Assembly: GCF_900176645.1 (NCBI RefSeq)
Contig: NZ_FXAN01000050.1
Coordinates: 62,001-126,000 of the forward strand
From: Burkholderia singularis
GTDB taxonomy: Bacteria; Pseudomonadota; Gammaproteobacteria; Burkholderiales; Burkholderiaceae
Length of the DNA stretch: 64,000 bases
Direction of reading: 5' to 3'
Shown here: in pieces, positions 21,012-29,593 of the stretch
Numbering within the stretch: the first letter of the stretch is position 1
How the letters are laid out: every line of letters starts with the position of its first letter
Notes under the pieces: generated by a model
What the model saw: only the letters and a program-made list of their open reading frames with translations
Told to the model about the DNA's origin: nothing
Database searches by the model: none
Position numbers and translations under genes: made by a program

Positions 21012-22408
21012 TCAGACGCATCCTGCCTCGCACGCTGCGCGCCCGGATGACGGCGCTGATCATCCTCGCGACATCGGCAACGCTCGCGCTGAGCGGTATC
21101 GCCCTGTATGGCGCGCTGCGCAACCGCATCGAAAGCACGTCGTCGCATGAGATGGCCGCGACGCTCGATGCCATTCGCACGCATCTTGCCGACATCGGCG
21201 ACATCAACGACATCGCGCTCAACGCGGGCCTGTGGACCGATCAATTGCACGGGCATCAGAACCTGGACATGGCGATCATCGACGCCGACGGCCGCAAGCT
21301 GTTCAGCACGCGCGGCTTCGTTGCCGCTTCGCCGCGCACGGCCTGGCCGTCATCGCCGGCGACGAGCGAATCGTCGTCGCCCAGCCTGACGTTGCACTAT
21401 CTCGGCGCCAGTGTGCCGCTACGCCATGCCGACAACCGCGCGGTCAGCGTCGTCGTCCAATACGACGGCAAAAACGATCGCGCGCTGCTGCGCGCGTATG
21501 CGTATACCATCGTGCTGATCGAAGTGCTCGGCGTCATGCTGACCGCCGCGCTCGCCTACGGCATCGCGATGCTCGGACTGAGCCCGCTGCGCCAGCTCGC
21601 CGCGCGCGCCGAGCAGATGTCGACGAGCCGCCTCGCGCAGCCGTTGCCGGCGCTCGATACGTCCGGCGAATTGAAGGAAATGGAGCACGCGTTCAATGAA
21701 ATGATCGCGCGTCTTAACGATTCGTTCGCACGCCTGAGCCAATTTTCATCGAACCTCGCGCACGACATGCGCACGCCGCTGACGAATCTGCTCGCCGAAG
21801 CGCAAGTCGCGCTGTCCAAGCCGCGCACGGCGGATGAATACCGCAGCGTGATCGAATCGAGCATCGACGAGTATCGCCGTCTGTCGAGGATGATCGAGGA
21901 CATGCTTTTTCTCGCGCGCTCGGACAATGCCGAAAGCAATCTGGCCATCCGCACGCTCGATGCGGCCGAGGAGGCCGAGCGCGTTGCCGGGTATTACGAG
22001 GCGGTCGCGGAGGATGCGATGGTCAGCATCGTGGTGCGCGGACAGGCGCACGTGCAGGCGGACCCGCTGCTCTATCACCGCGCGCTCAGCAATCTGCTCA
22101 GCAACGCGCTGAATCACGCGCCGCATGGCACGACGATCACCATCGAATGCCAGCAGACGGACGACTTCACGACGATCAGCGTCTCGGACACCGGCCGCGG
22201 CATCGAACCGCAGCATCGCGAACATATCTTCGAGCGCTTCTATCGCGTCGATCCCGCCCGGCACAATTCGGCTTCCGGCACGGGGCTCGGGCTCGCGATC
22301 GTCCGTTCGATCATGCAGGACCACGGCGGCACGTGCGGTGTCGACAGCGAACCGCACGTGCGCACGACCTTCTGGTTGAAATTTCCGGCCAATCCGCGCT
22401 CAGCATGA
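21008..22408 (+). CDS. irlS: IrlS-like heavy-metal sensor histidine kinase
   Basis: A 466-residue kinase that should sense periplasmic metal and phosphorylate IrlR. Membrane segments near residues 15-36 and 165-190 bracket a periplasmic domain of about 130 residues. This is followed by HAMP ([16 protein letters not shown]...[20 protein letters not shown], given in parts), the phospho-acceptor His252 in [15 protein letters not shown], and the ATPase with [31 protein letters not shown] and [11 protein letters not shown]. The ATGA overlap with irlR indicates coupling. The frame is open upstream inside irlR, but the ATG at the overlap is the sensible start. Confidence 0.9.
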   Translation: MIRRILPRTLRARMTALIILATSATLALSGIALYGALRNRIESTSSHEMAATLDAIRTHLADIGDINDIALNAGLWTDQLHGHQNLDMAIIDADGRKLFSTRGFVAASPRTAWPSSPATSESSSPSLTLHYLGASVPLRHADNRAVSVVVQYDGKNDRALLRAYAYTIVLIEVLGVMLTAALAYGIAMLGLSPLRQLAARAEQMSTSRLAQPLPALDTSGELKEMEHAFNEMIARLNDSFARLSQFSSNLAHDMRTPLTNLLAEAQVALSKPRTADEYRSVIESSIDEYRRLSRMIEDMLFLARSDNAESNLAIRTLDAAEEAERVAGYYEAVAEDAMVSIVVRGQAHVQADPLLYHRALSNLLSNALNHAPHGTTITIECQQTDDFTTISVSDTGRGIEPQHREHIFERFYRVDPARHNSASGTGLGLAIVRSIMQDHGGTCGVDSEPHVRTTFWLKFPANPRSA

Positions 22409-22528
22409 GCGGTGCGCGATCCGGCCGCGAGATCGGCGCGGTACGCGCGCTTCGGTATCGCAACCGCGAATCCGGAACACGCGCGTCGCGCGCCGGCTAG
22501 CCGCAGGCAAACGAGCGGCGCGCCGGAC

Positions 22529-22804
22529 TCAGCGTGCGGCGGCTTGCTTGTCGTGCTCATCAAGCGTCGCACTCGACTTGCCGCCATGAACGGAAACCGC
22601 ATGCGTCGCCTGGTTTCGCTTGATGAGCGCCTTGCTCGGCGGGTAATCGTTCTTGCCTGCCGGCACGATGCCCTCGTGTTGCGCCTGGACCAGTTCCTGT
22701 TTGACCTCGGCCCGCGTCTTGCCCTGCGCCCATGCGGCCTGCGTGGACACCAGCATCGACAGCGCAATCGCCACGCTTCCCGCCACAATCGTTTTCGTCT
22801 TCAT
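22529..22804 (-). CDS. DUF4148 small periplasmic protein
   Basis: A 91-residue exported protein. Signal peptide MKTKTIVAGSVAIALSMLVS...AWA, then the DUF4148 core GKTRAEVKQELVQAQHEGIVP followed by YPPS, the usual family pattern in Burkholderia. The function of the family is unknown. It reads against irlS and ends 120 bp from it. Its promoter carries the reverse-strand copy of the tandem operator, so it probably responds to the same signal as czc. Confidence 0.85.
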   Translation of the reverse strand: MKTKTIVAGSVAIALSMLVSTQAAWAQGKTRAEVKQELVQAQHEGIVPAGKNDYPPSKALIKRNQATHAVSVHGGKSSATLDEHDKQAAAR

Positions 22805-22849
22805 CGTTCGTTCTCCATCGAGTAGAAACTGTCAAGTGACAGCGCCTCC

Positions 22850-22891
22850 ACTATGAAGATCAGTCAGCACGCCAAGATGAAAGCCGGATGA
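22850..22891 (-). promoter_or_regulatory. Tandem TCATNNN operator E with -10-like CATAGT
   Basis: Read on the minus strand, TCATCCG and TCATCTT are spaced by GCTT (22891 to 22874). CATAGT (22855 to 22850) starts after an 18-nt gap, identical to operators A, B and C. It precedes the DUF4148 gene by about 45 bases. Confidence 0.5.
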
Positions 22892-22931
22892 GAATTTCGT
22901 CATGAAGCATTCGGCATGCGTGACAGAAATT

Positions 22932-22973
22932 TCATGTTCGCGTCAGCTTCACGCTTCGTTTGCTCGCTATGAT
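22932..22973 (+). promoter_or_regulatory. Tandem TCATGTT operator C with -10 TATGAT
   Basis: TCATGTT and TCAGCTT are separated by CGCG, and TATGAT (22968-22973), the best -10 of the set, follows after 18 nt. Downstream there is no credible reading frame but a pair of hairpins and a T-run, so this looks like the promoter of a noncoding RNA. Confidence 0.6.
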
Positions 22974-22979
22974 TCGTCC

Positions 22980-23120
22980 TACCCATCCATACCACACACG
23001 ACGACGAGGAGATTCAAGCGAGTCATTGTGTTCTCCCGGAACACGCGAGGCGTGCGGCATTCCCCCAAATGCCGCACGCCGTCTGTGCCGGACAGCTTCA
23101 CGCTGTCCGGCATTTTTTTT
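22980..23120 (+). ncRNA. Candidate metal-regulated small RNA with two perfect hairpins
   Basis: About 140 nt run from the expected start behind TATGAT to a T8 tract. Hairpin 1 has a 12-bp perfect stem (GCGTGCGGCATT / AATGCCGCACGC, 23050-23079) with the loop CCCCCA. Hairpin 2 has an 11-bp perfect stem (TGCCGGACAGC / GCTGTCCGGCA) followed by eight T. No ATG lies between the promoter and hairpin 1; GAGGAG at 23006 is not followed by a well-spaced start codon. The C-rich loop could pair with G-rich ribosome sites (inference). The start point is approximate. Confidence 0.6.
23086..23120 (+). terminator. Strong rho-independent terminator of the small RNA
   Basis: Eleven perfect base pairs, a TTCAC loop and eight consecutive T residues make this the clearest intrinsic terminator in the window. 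Confidence 0.9.
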
Positions 23121-23203
23121 GACTGGTCGTGCAATGGCGGGCATGCCATGTGAGGCAGACGTTGGATCCCGGCGTTGCATATCACCGCTCGCCGACAATT
23201 TTG

Positions 23204-23246
23204 TCATGTTGCGCTCATGCTCGCGTAGAGAGCCTGCCCGCAATAT
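23204..23246 (+). promoter_or_regulatory. Tandem TCATGTT operator D with -10-like CAATAT
   Basis: TCATGTT and TCATGCT are spaced by GCGC; CAATAT follows after 19 nt. It precedes the small lipoprotein gene by about 35 bases and matches the other four sites of the island. Confidence 0.6.
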
Positions 23247-23280
23247 CGACGCATCGATCCAAACAGAGCAAGAGACCACG

Positions 23281-23478
23281 ATGAAAACGTCGATCATCGT
23301 CATCGCGGCAAGCATCGCGTTGACGGCCTGCGCCCCGCTCTCCGGCAAGCATCGGGACGGCACGATGCTCTCCGGCACGTCGACGCCCGTCACCGTCGAC
23401 TATGCGGGCCGCGCGTGCGTCAATCAGAATATGTACGTGAAAATGCAGCCGTGCATTTTTCCGCGCGAGCGGCGCTGA
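23281..23478 (+). CDS. Small putative lipoprotein
   Basis: A 65-residue protein with a lipoprotein signal: MKTSIIVIAASIALTAC, lipobox LTAC with Cys17 as the lipidation site. The mature part is about 49 residues with two further cysteines (GRACVNQ and MQPCIF) that could form a disulfide. It matches no family that I recognise. The start is the ATG after the AGCAAGAGACC sequence; an upstream frame reaching into the small RNA is rejected. Operator D implies co-regulation with czc, so an envelope role under metal stress is plausible but inferred. Confidence 0.7.
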   Translation: MKTSIIVIAASIALTACAPLSGKHRDGTMLSGTSTPVTVDYAGRACVNQNMYVKMQPCIFPRERR

Positions 23479-23764
23479 CGGCACGTGCACGCATCGCACG
23501 CGCGGCTGCCGGGCACCCGCCGCGCAGCGCGGCAATACGCCACTACACGGCGATACAGCGGCTCATTCAGAAACCGATACACGCGCATACAAGCGGCCAA
23601 GCCACTCAATCGCAGCGGCCGCGCCCGCATCCGCGAAGAACGGATCGCCCGCGCAATTGCCGATAATCGATAAAGAAAGCACGAATCCATCGTTCCATTC
23701 GGCGAGACGCTTGCACAAAATGCTTAGCTCGTCTCAACGTCTGTTACCGGATTTTCGTCGAAAC

Positions 23765-24802
23765 ATGGCCAAACCGCCCTCGCCGTTCGCCCGCCTGCTG
23801 CCCGCGTTGCTGCGTACCGCCGCGCTTGCGGCCGGCCTGGTCGCCAGTTTTGCCCAGGCGGCCGCGCCAGACAGCCCCGATACCGCACGCCTGACGCTCG
23901 CGGGCAAACGGATCGGCATCACAGCCGCCGGCACCGATCACTATTGGGATCTGCAAGCGTATCAAGGCGCGGTCGACGAGGTAAAACGTCTCGGCGGCAC
24001 GCCCGTCGCGCTCGACGCGGGACGCAACGACAGCCGCCAGATCGCCCAGATTCAAACGTTGATCGCGCAAAAACCCGATGCGATCATCGAACAGCTCGGC
24101 ACCGTCTCGGTGCTCGAGCCGTGGCTGAAAAAAATCCGGCAGGCCGGCATTCCGCTCTTTACGATCGACACTGCATCGCCGTCCAGCTTGAATGTCGTCA
24201 CGTCGGATAACTTCGTGATCGGCTCGCAGCTCGCACTGCAACTCGTCAACGACATTCGCGGCGAAGGCAATATTCTCGTCTTCAACGGCTTTTACGGCGT
24301 CCCGGTATGCGCGATCCGCTACGATCAATTGAAGGCCGTGCTCAAGTGGTATCCGAAGGTGAAGATCATCGAGCCCGAGTTGCGCGACGTGATCCCGAAT
24401 ACCGCGCAAAACGCCTATGCGCAGATCAGCCAGTTGCTGCAGAAATATCCGAAGGGCTCGGTCGCGGCGATCTGGGCCGCGTGGGACATTCCGCAGATTG
24501 GCGCGACGCAGGCCGTCGACGCCGCAGGCCGCCATGAAATCCGCACGTATGGTGTCGACGGCAGCCCCGATGCGATCACGCTCGTCAGGAATCCGAAATC
24601 GAGCGCGGCGGCCGTCGTCGCGCAGCAGCCGGCGCTGATCGGCCGGACCGCCGTGCGCAACGTCGCGCGTTATCTTGCCGGTGACCGGTCGTTGCCCGCA
24701 TATACGTTCGTGCCGTCGGTGCTCGTGACCAAGGACAATGCGAACGCCGTGCAACGCACGTCCGGGCAGGCGCCGGCCAGCGCCGAGGCTGCCCGGCGAT
24801 GA
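23765..24802 (+). CDS. Sugar-type ABC transporter periplasmic binding protein
   Basis: A 345-residue Peripla_BP_4-type protein that captures a sugar or related ligand for the importer encoded next. The signal peptide ends at FAQA (residue 30 or so). The mature chain opens with LAGKRIGITAAGTDHYWDLQAYQGAVDEVKRLGG, as its first lobe (quoted across strands: KRIGITA and YQGAVDEVKRLGG), and includes PDAIIEQLG, GIPLFTIDTASP, and GYGVDGSPDAI-like TYGVDGSPDAITLV near residue 265. The start is uncertain; two in-frame ATGs lie upstream but the chosen one gives the best signal peptide. Its last codons overlap the ATPase start (ATGA). Ligand unknown. Confidence 0.85.
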   Translation: MAKPPSPFARLLPALLRTAALAAGLVASFAQAAAPDSPDTARLTLAGKRIGITAAGTDHYWDLQAYQGAVDEVKRLGGTPVALDAGRNDSRQIAQIQTLIAQKPDAIIEQLGTVSVLEPWLKKIRQAGIPLFTIDTASPSSLNVVTSDNFVIGSQLALQLVNDIRGEGNILVFNGFYGVPVCAIRYDQLKAVLKWYPKVKIIEPELRDVIPNTAQNAYAQISQLLQKYPKGSVAAIWAAWDIPQIGATQAVDAAGRHEIRTYGVDGSPDAITLVRNPKSSAAAVVAQQPALIGRTAVRNVARYLAGDRSLPAYTFVPSVLVTKDNANAVQRTSGQAPASAEAARR

Positions 24803-26463
24803 CGTCGGCATCGGCTCCGCTCGCGCTCGACGTATCGCGCGTCAGCAAAAGCTTCGGCGGCGTAGCCGCGCTGCGCGGCGTATCGCTCGCGGTGCGGCGC
24901 GGCACCGTGCATGGGTTGATCGGCCAGAACGGCGCGGGCAAATCCACGCTCATCAAAATCCTCGCCGGCCTTCACGCGCCGGACCAAGGCAGCATTCTCG
25001 TCGGCGGCGCGCCGCTTGCGGCCCGCCGTGGCGCGCGTGCGCATGCGCAGGCGGCGAGCATCGGTTTCATTCATCAGGAACGGTTGCTGCCCGCGACGTT
25101 CACGGTCGCCGAGGCACTGTTCTTCCCGCACCCGCCGACGATGCTGAGCGGCCGATCGCGGCTTAGCCGGCTGCTGCCGCTCGACATGCGCAGAATGCGC
25201 CGCGAGAGCCGCGCGGTATTACATGAGCAGTTCGGCATCGATCTGCCGCCCGATCGCCTGATCGGCGAGCTGTCTGTCGCCGAGCAGCAAATCGTGCAGA
25301 TCACGAATGCACTGTTGCGGCGCAGCGAGATTCTCGTGTTCGACGAACCCACTGCCGCGCTCGTATCGGGCGAAATCGACCGGCTGCTGAAAACAATCGA
25401 GCGGCTGCGCGACGACGGCCTCACGATTCTTTACGTGTCGCATTATCTCAACGAGATCCCCCGCATTTGCGATCACGTGAGCGTATTGCGCGACGGGGTC
25501 GACGTCGCGCATCTCGACGCACGCGCCATCTCGCACGACGCACTTGTCGCCGCGATGCTCGGCACACCATCGGCAGCCCCCGTTCGACGCCACGATGCAG
25601 CCAGCAAGCCAATCGCGCCGCGCGTGCCGAGCGGGCTCGCGCTCGACGCACGCGGGCTGACGCTGCCCGGTCGCTTCGGCCCCCTGTCTTTCACCGTGCA
25701 TCGCGGCGAAGTCGTCGGGCTGACCGGCGTGCTGGGCTCCGGCGGCAAGGAAGTGATCCGCGCGCTGTTCGGCCTCGAGCGCGGCGTGCGCGGCGAACTC
25801 GCGGTCGACGGCCGGCCCGCGAAGCTGCGCCGGCCGCACGACGCGCTCGCGCACGGCATCGCGCTCGTGCCGGAGAACCGCATCGCGCACGGTGTCGCGG
25901 GCACGCTGCCGGTTCGCGAAAACATCGTGCTCGCCAGCCTGCCGCGCGTGTCGCGTTTCGGCTTCGTGCGCGAGCGCCGCGCCGCCCAGGTAGCGCAGAC
26001 GTTGATCCGCCGGCTCGACATCCGTCCGGCTCGCGCCGATTGGCCGGCCCGCTTTCTGTCCGGCGGCAACCAGCAAAAAGTCGCGCTCGCGAAATGGCTC
26101 GGCCGCGCCTCGTCGGTCTATCTGCTCGACGAGCCGACGCTTGGCGTGGACGTCGGCGCGAAAGCGCAGATCTACCGGCTGATCGACGAACTCGCTCGTG
26201 CGGGCGCGGCGGTGCTGCTGTTCACGACCGATCTGACCGAGTTGCTCGACGTAACCGATCGCGTTTATGTGATGGCGCGCGGCCAGATCGTTGCCGAGCG
26301 CGCGTCGTTACAAACGACCACGCAGGACATACTCGGATGGGCAACGCTGGCGCGAGGCGAGCGCCGCGATGCCGGCAGCAGGCCGGATGAAGCCGCGCAA
26401 ACGGCGGCGCAAGCGGTGCAGCACTCGGATGCCGCGCCCCCAGCCAGCGGTGCAACGGCATGA
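24799..26463 (+). CDS. Sugar ABC importer ATPase, two fused cassettes (RbsA/XylG type)
   Basis: A 554-residue cytoplasmic ATPase. Cassette 1 is complete: Walker A GQNGAGKST near residue 40, signature LSVAEQQIVQI, Walker B ILVFDEPTAAL and switch His in LYVSHYLNE. Cassette 2 has the family's degenerate Walker A (GVLGSGGKEV) yet keeps the signature LSGGNQQKVALAKWL and Walker B YLLDEPTLGVD. This pairing is normal for the CUT2 sugar importers. The C-terminus has an Ala/Gln-rich tail. It overlaps both neighbours by 4 bases, indicating a tightly coupled operon. Confidence 0.93.
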   Translation: MTSASAPLALDVSRVSKSFGGVAALRGVSLAVRRGTVHGLIGQNGAGKSTLIKILAGLHAPDQGSILVGGAPLAARRGARAHAQAASIGFIHQERLLPATFTVAEALFFPHPPTMLSGRSRLSRLLPLDMRRMRRESRAVLHEQFGIDLPPDRLIGELSVAEQQIVQITNALLRRSEILVFDEPTAALVSGEIDRLLKTIERLRDDGLTILYVSHYLNEIPRICDHVSVLRDGVDVAHLDARAISHDALVAAMLGTPSAAPVRRHDAASKPIAPRVPSGLALDARGLTLPGRFGPLSFTVHRGEVVGLTGVLGSGGKEVIRALFGLERGVRGELAVDGRPAKLRRPHDALAHGIALVPENRIAHGVAGTLPVRENIVLASLPRVSRFGFVRERRAAQVAQTLIRRLDIRPARADWPARFLSGGNQQKVALAKWLGRASSVYLLDEPTLGVDVGAKAQIYRLIDELARAGAAVLLFTTDLTELLDVTDRVYVMARGQIVAERASLQTTTQDILGWATLARGERRDAGSRPDEAAQTAAQAVQHSDAAPPASGATA

Positions 26464-27491
26464 GCGGCGCATTCAAGCTCGGCTCGTCCCGCGCCGCCGC
26501 GCCCCGCCGTAGCCATCGCCGCCTGGGCCGCCGCTTCGCGTTGCAAGGCGCCGCGTGGCTGACGCTCATACTGGTTTTCGCCGGCTTGACCGCCAGCTCG
26601 CCGTTGTTCCTGAGCGTCGCGAACCTTGGCAATGTGTTGCAGCAAAGCGCCGTGACCGGATTGCTTGCATTTGGGCTGACGATCGTGATGATCGGCGGCG
26701 GCGCGGATGCGATCAAAGGCGGCCTGGATCTGTCGATCGCCGCGAATTTCGGCTGGTGCGCGGCCGTATTCGCCGTGCTCACGCGCAACGGTTACGGCGA
26801 CGCCGCCGCATTCGCCGCCACCTGCGCGGCCGGCGTGGCGATCGGCGCATTGAACGCCTGGGCGGTCACATCGTTACGCATCCTGCCGCTGCTCGCGACG
26901 CTGACGACCATGAACATCTGCGCGGGCCTCGAACTCGTTCTGACCGAAAACACGCCGGTTCCAAGCACGAGCCCGCTGGCGGCCGCGCTGCTCGGCAACG
27001 GTCCGTTTGACCTGCCGTGGCTCGCATATGTGCTGATGGCCGGCGCGGCGGCGCTCGCCGTTCTCATCCATCGAACGCGTTACGGATTGACGCTCCATGC
27101 GGTCGGCACGCACCGCACGGCAGCACTCGCCGTGGGTGTCGACGTCGATCGCTACGTGGCATCGAGCTATCTGGCCAGCGGCTTGTCGGCCGCATTCGCC
27201 GCGCTGGCATCGTGCGCGCTGCTGAGCGGCAGCGCCCCCGGCGCAGGCGATAATCTGCTGCCGGTCGTCGCGGCGGTACTGCTCGGCGTCGTGTTCTCGC
27301 GCCGGCTCGTGCCGACGATCCCCGGCACGCTTGCCGCGGTGCTGTTCGTCGGCATGCTCGCGAACGGCTTTCAGTTGAACAACGTCTCGAGTTACTGGGT
27401 CAGCGGCATCGAAGGCGCGCTGATTCTTTGCGTCGTCGCGGCCGTCGCGTTGCTGCGTCGGCGCCATTCGGAGGGACCATTCGATGCATGA
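26460..27491 (+). CDS. Sugar ABC importer permease 1
   Basis: A 343-residue CUT2-family permease (RbsC-like) with about ten hydrophobic segments, including LLAFGLTIVMIGGGADAIKGGLDLSIAA, the conserved region that follows the first helices (segments GLTIVMIGGG and GGLDLSIAA). The segment HRTRYGLTLHAVGTHRTAALAVGV matches the cytoplasmic ATPase-coupling loop (YGxxLxAVGxNxxAAxxxGI). The N-terminus is basic. It pairs with the second, different permease downstream as a heterodimer. Overlaps the ATPase by 4 bases and the next permease by 8. Confidence 0.9.
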   Translation: MSGAFKLGSSRAAAPRRSHRRLGRRFALQGAAWLTLILVFAGLTASSPLFLSVANLGNVLQQSAVTGLLAFGLTIVMIGGGADAIKGGLDLSIAANFGWCAAVFAVLTRNGYGDAAAFAATCAAGVAIGALNAWAVTSLRILPLLATLTTMNICAGLELVLTENTPVPSTSPLAAALLGNGPFDLPWLAYVLMAGAAALAVLIHRTRYGLTLHAVGTHRTAALAVGVDVDRYVASSYLASGLSAAFAALASCALLSGSAPGAGDNLLPVVAAVLLGVVFSRRLVPTIPGTLAAVLFVGMLANGFQLNNVSSYWVSGIEGALILCVVAAVALLRRRHSEGPFDA

Positions 27492-28455
27492 CCTCGCCGA
27501 TCGCCTGCAGCGCTTCGCCGCCGTCGGCGCACTCGCCGCGGTGCTCGTCTTCTTCGCAGTCGCGGCGCCCGGATTCGCGACACTCGCGAACGTCGAGCGG
27601 GTGCTCGTCAATCATTTCGCATTGCTGGCGATCGCCGCGCTCGGCATGACGCTCGCGTTGTCGATCGGCGCGATCGATCTATCGCTCGGCACGGCGGTCG
27701 ACGTGGCAAGCCTCGTGTGCGTATCGGCGCTCGCGCATCATGCCGGTTTCACGAGCGCCGCGTTCGCCGGGCTGGGTGCGGCGCTCGCCGTCGGCACGCT
27801 CAATGCGCTGCTCGTCACCCGCCTCGGCATCGCGCCGTTTCTTGCCACGCTCGGCACGCTGTTCATCGGCCAGACGATTCAGCAGCTCGCGACCGGCGGA
27901 GGGCAACCGATCTACCTGTTGAGCGCCGCGCCGCCGAGCGCGTTCGACGCGCTCGCGCACGGCGCGTTCGCCGGCGTCGCGCTGCCGCTGTGGATCGTCG
28001 CGGCGCTTGCGATCGCGCTCCATCTTGTGCTCGAACGCTCGACGTTCGGCCGCCAGGCGCGCACGCTTGGCGCACACCCTGGCGTCGCCCGCTATTCAGG
28101 ATTGCGCATCGGTGCCCTGACGGCCGGCGTATTCGTCGTGAGCGCACTGATCTATGGGACTGCGGGGCTCGTGTTGTCGTCGACGGTCAAATCGTATGCA
28201 CCGCAGGCAGGCAATGCATATCTGTTGAATGCGATCGGCGCGAGCTTCATCGGCGCGACATTGTCCGCGACGCATCGGCCGAATGTCGCTGGCACGATGG
28301 TCGGCGTGCTGCTGATGAGCTTTGTCGCAAATGGGCTGCTGCTGATCGGCTGGAATTTTTATTGGCAGCAGGTCGCAACCGGTGTGCTCGTATTCGCGGT
28401 GCTTGCGTTGGGTTCGGCATTCGGCCGCGGGCGGCACGTGCGGCAAGCGGCGTGA
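27484..28455 (+). CDS. Sugar ABC importer permease 2
   Basis: A 323-residue partner permease with the same CUT2 fold. It contains ALGMTLALSIGAIDLSLGT (the conserved LSIGxIDLSxG region), a helix pair ending GTLFIGQTIQQLATGG, and the coupling loop TFGRQARTLGAHPGVARYSGLRIG. Two non-identical permeases in one importer are found in several CUT2 systems for pentoses and polyols, but the ligand cannot be read here. It is the last gene of the operon; the following 249 bases have no T-run terminator that I can see. Confidence 0.9.
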   Translation: MHDLADRLQRFAAVGALAAVLVFFAVAAPGFATLANVERVLVNHFALLAIAALGMTLALSIGAIDLSLGTAVDVASLVCVSALAHHAGFTSAAFAGLGAALAVGTLNALLVTRLGIAPFLATLGTLFIGQTIQQLATGGGQPIYLLSAAPPSAFDALAHGAFAGVALPLWIVAALAIALHLVLERSTFGRQARTLGAHPGVARYSGLRIGALTAGVFVVSALIYGTAGLVLSSTVKSYAPQAGNAYLLNAIGASFIGATLSATHRPNVAGTMVGVLLMSFVANGLLLIGWNFYWQQVATGVLVFAVLALGSAFGRGRHVRQAA

Positions 28456-28704
28456 CCGGGACGGCAGCGGCGCGGAATTGGCCTGCCTGCAAGCGCCGCG
28501 TGCTGGCAGGCAAGCACGTCGAACAACGCTCGTGCATCGCGCCGTGTACCGGTCAAACCACGAAGCTGGCGCCGCTTCGCGGCGATGACCTGCGTGCCGC
28601 TTTCGCAAAATTTCGCGAAAGCTCAATCCAAGCGCCGAACCTTATAAGCGGAGTGGCGTGCGCGACTGTTTTCCGTATCGCCGCCAACGCCGCCGAGCGC
28701 TGAA

Positions 28705-29496
28705 TCACTCCATCAAGCAGCGCGCGCTCGCCGCCCAATCGAGCGCGGCATCGAACAGCGCGACACCCTCCGGCGACAAATTGCCGAACGTGTCGTTATC
28801 CAGCAGAAACATCACGCGGCGCTCGGGAGCGAGTGACTCGTAGTCCATCGTCGCGCCCTTCTCGTATGCAAAAATCGCGGCCTTGCCCGGCTCGCCGTAG
28901 ACCGTCGCGATGATCGTCGCGCCGAGCCCCGGCTTGCCCCAGCTCATCGGCATCCGCTTGCCGTAGACGTTGATCTTGCCCGCGGGCAGCCCTGCCGCAA
29001 TCGGATGCGGCGCGTTGACGAGCCACAGATAACGCTCGTTGGCTGTCGCGCCGAAATCGATATCGTGTCGCTTGCCCGTCATCGCGAGGCTGTCGAGCAT
29101 GTCGTTTTCCCACGTCAGCAGCGGCTTGGCGAGCGTGCGCCAGCCGCTGCCGACCCGTTTGCTCGACACCGTCGACGAGATGATCACGAGATCGGCGTCG
29201 GCGGCTGCGTCGACGGGTTGCGCCTCGTCCACCAGGCGCACGTTATAGCCGCGCGCCTCCAGATGCGTTTTCACGCGCTGATCGGTCGCGAGATTGGGCC
29301 CGGCGAGCTGCACGAGCATCGTCACCCGCTTGCCCGCGCCCGGCGCGGCGCAATGCGCTCCAGCCAACGCGGTTGCGGCCGCCGAAGCTGCGCGCGCCCC
29401 GCCCGGCGCGGCAACCGCGCATGTAAGCACCGCGCACGACAGCGCACGCAGCAGCGTGCGGCGTGCCTTCTTCCGAGGATCGAATCGGTTTTTCAT
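28705..29496 (-). CDS. Exported ThuA-like (class I amidotransferase-fold) protein, iron-uptake operon
   Basis: A 263-residue exported protein. The N-terminus has Arg-rich MKNRFDPRKKARRTLLRALSC and a long hydrophobic stretch ending in AAPGGARA; ARRTLL is a loose twin-arginine match. The mature chain has an alternating alpha/beta pattern (VTMLVQLAG, LEARGYNVRLVDE, ADLVIISSTVSS, KPLLTWENDMLDSL, MFLLDNDTF) resembling ThuA-like or other glutamine-amidotransferase folds; I see no clear Cys-His-Glu triad. It follows the TonB receptor by 97 bp on the same strand. A role in processing the imported ligand is possible, but not shown. Start: ATG after AGAGGCAATTC. Confidence 0.6.
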   Translation of the reverse strand: MKNRFDPRKKARRTLLRALSCAVLTCAVAAPGGARAASAAATALAGAHCAAPGAGKRVTMLVQLAGPNLATDQRVKTHLEARGYNVRLVDEAQPVDAAADADLVIISSTVSSKRVGSGWRTLAKPLLTWENDMLDSLAMTGKRHDIDFGATANERYLWLVNAPHPIAAGLPAGKINVYGKRMPMSWGKPGLGATIIATVYGEPGKAAIFAYEKGATMDYESLAPERRVMFLLDNDTFGNLSPEGVALFDAALDWAASARCLME

Positions 29497-29593
29497 GAAT
29501 TGCCTCTGTTCTGCGCGCGGCTCGTTCGTAACCCGCCGCGCCATTGATCGATTGGGATCGCGAAATAAATCCGCCGGCGATACGAAGCCGCGC

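Noticed and set aside
22902-23153. 83-codon frame spanning the small RNA candidate
   Set aside because: Its ATG lies upstream of the predicted transcription start, has no ribosome site, and the frame reads through both hairpins and the T-run.
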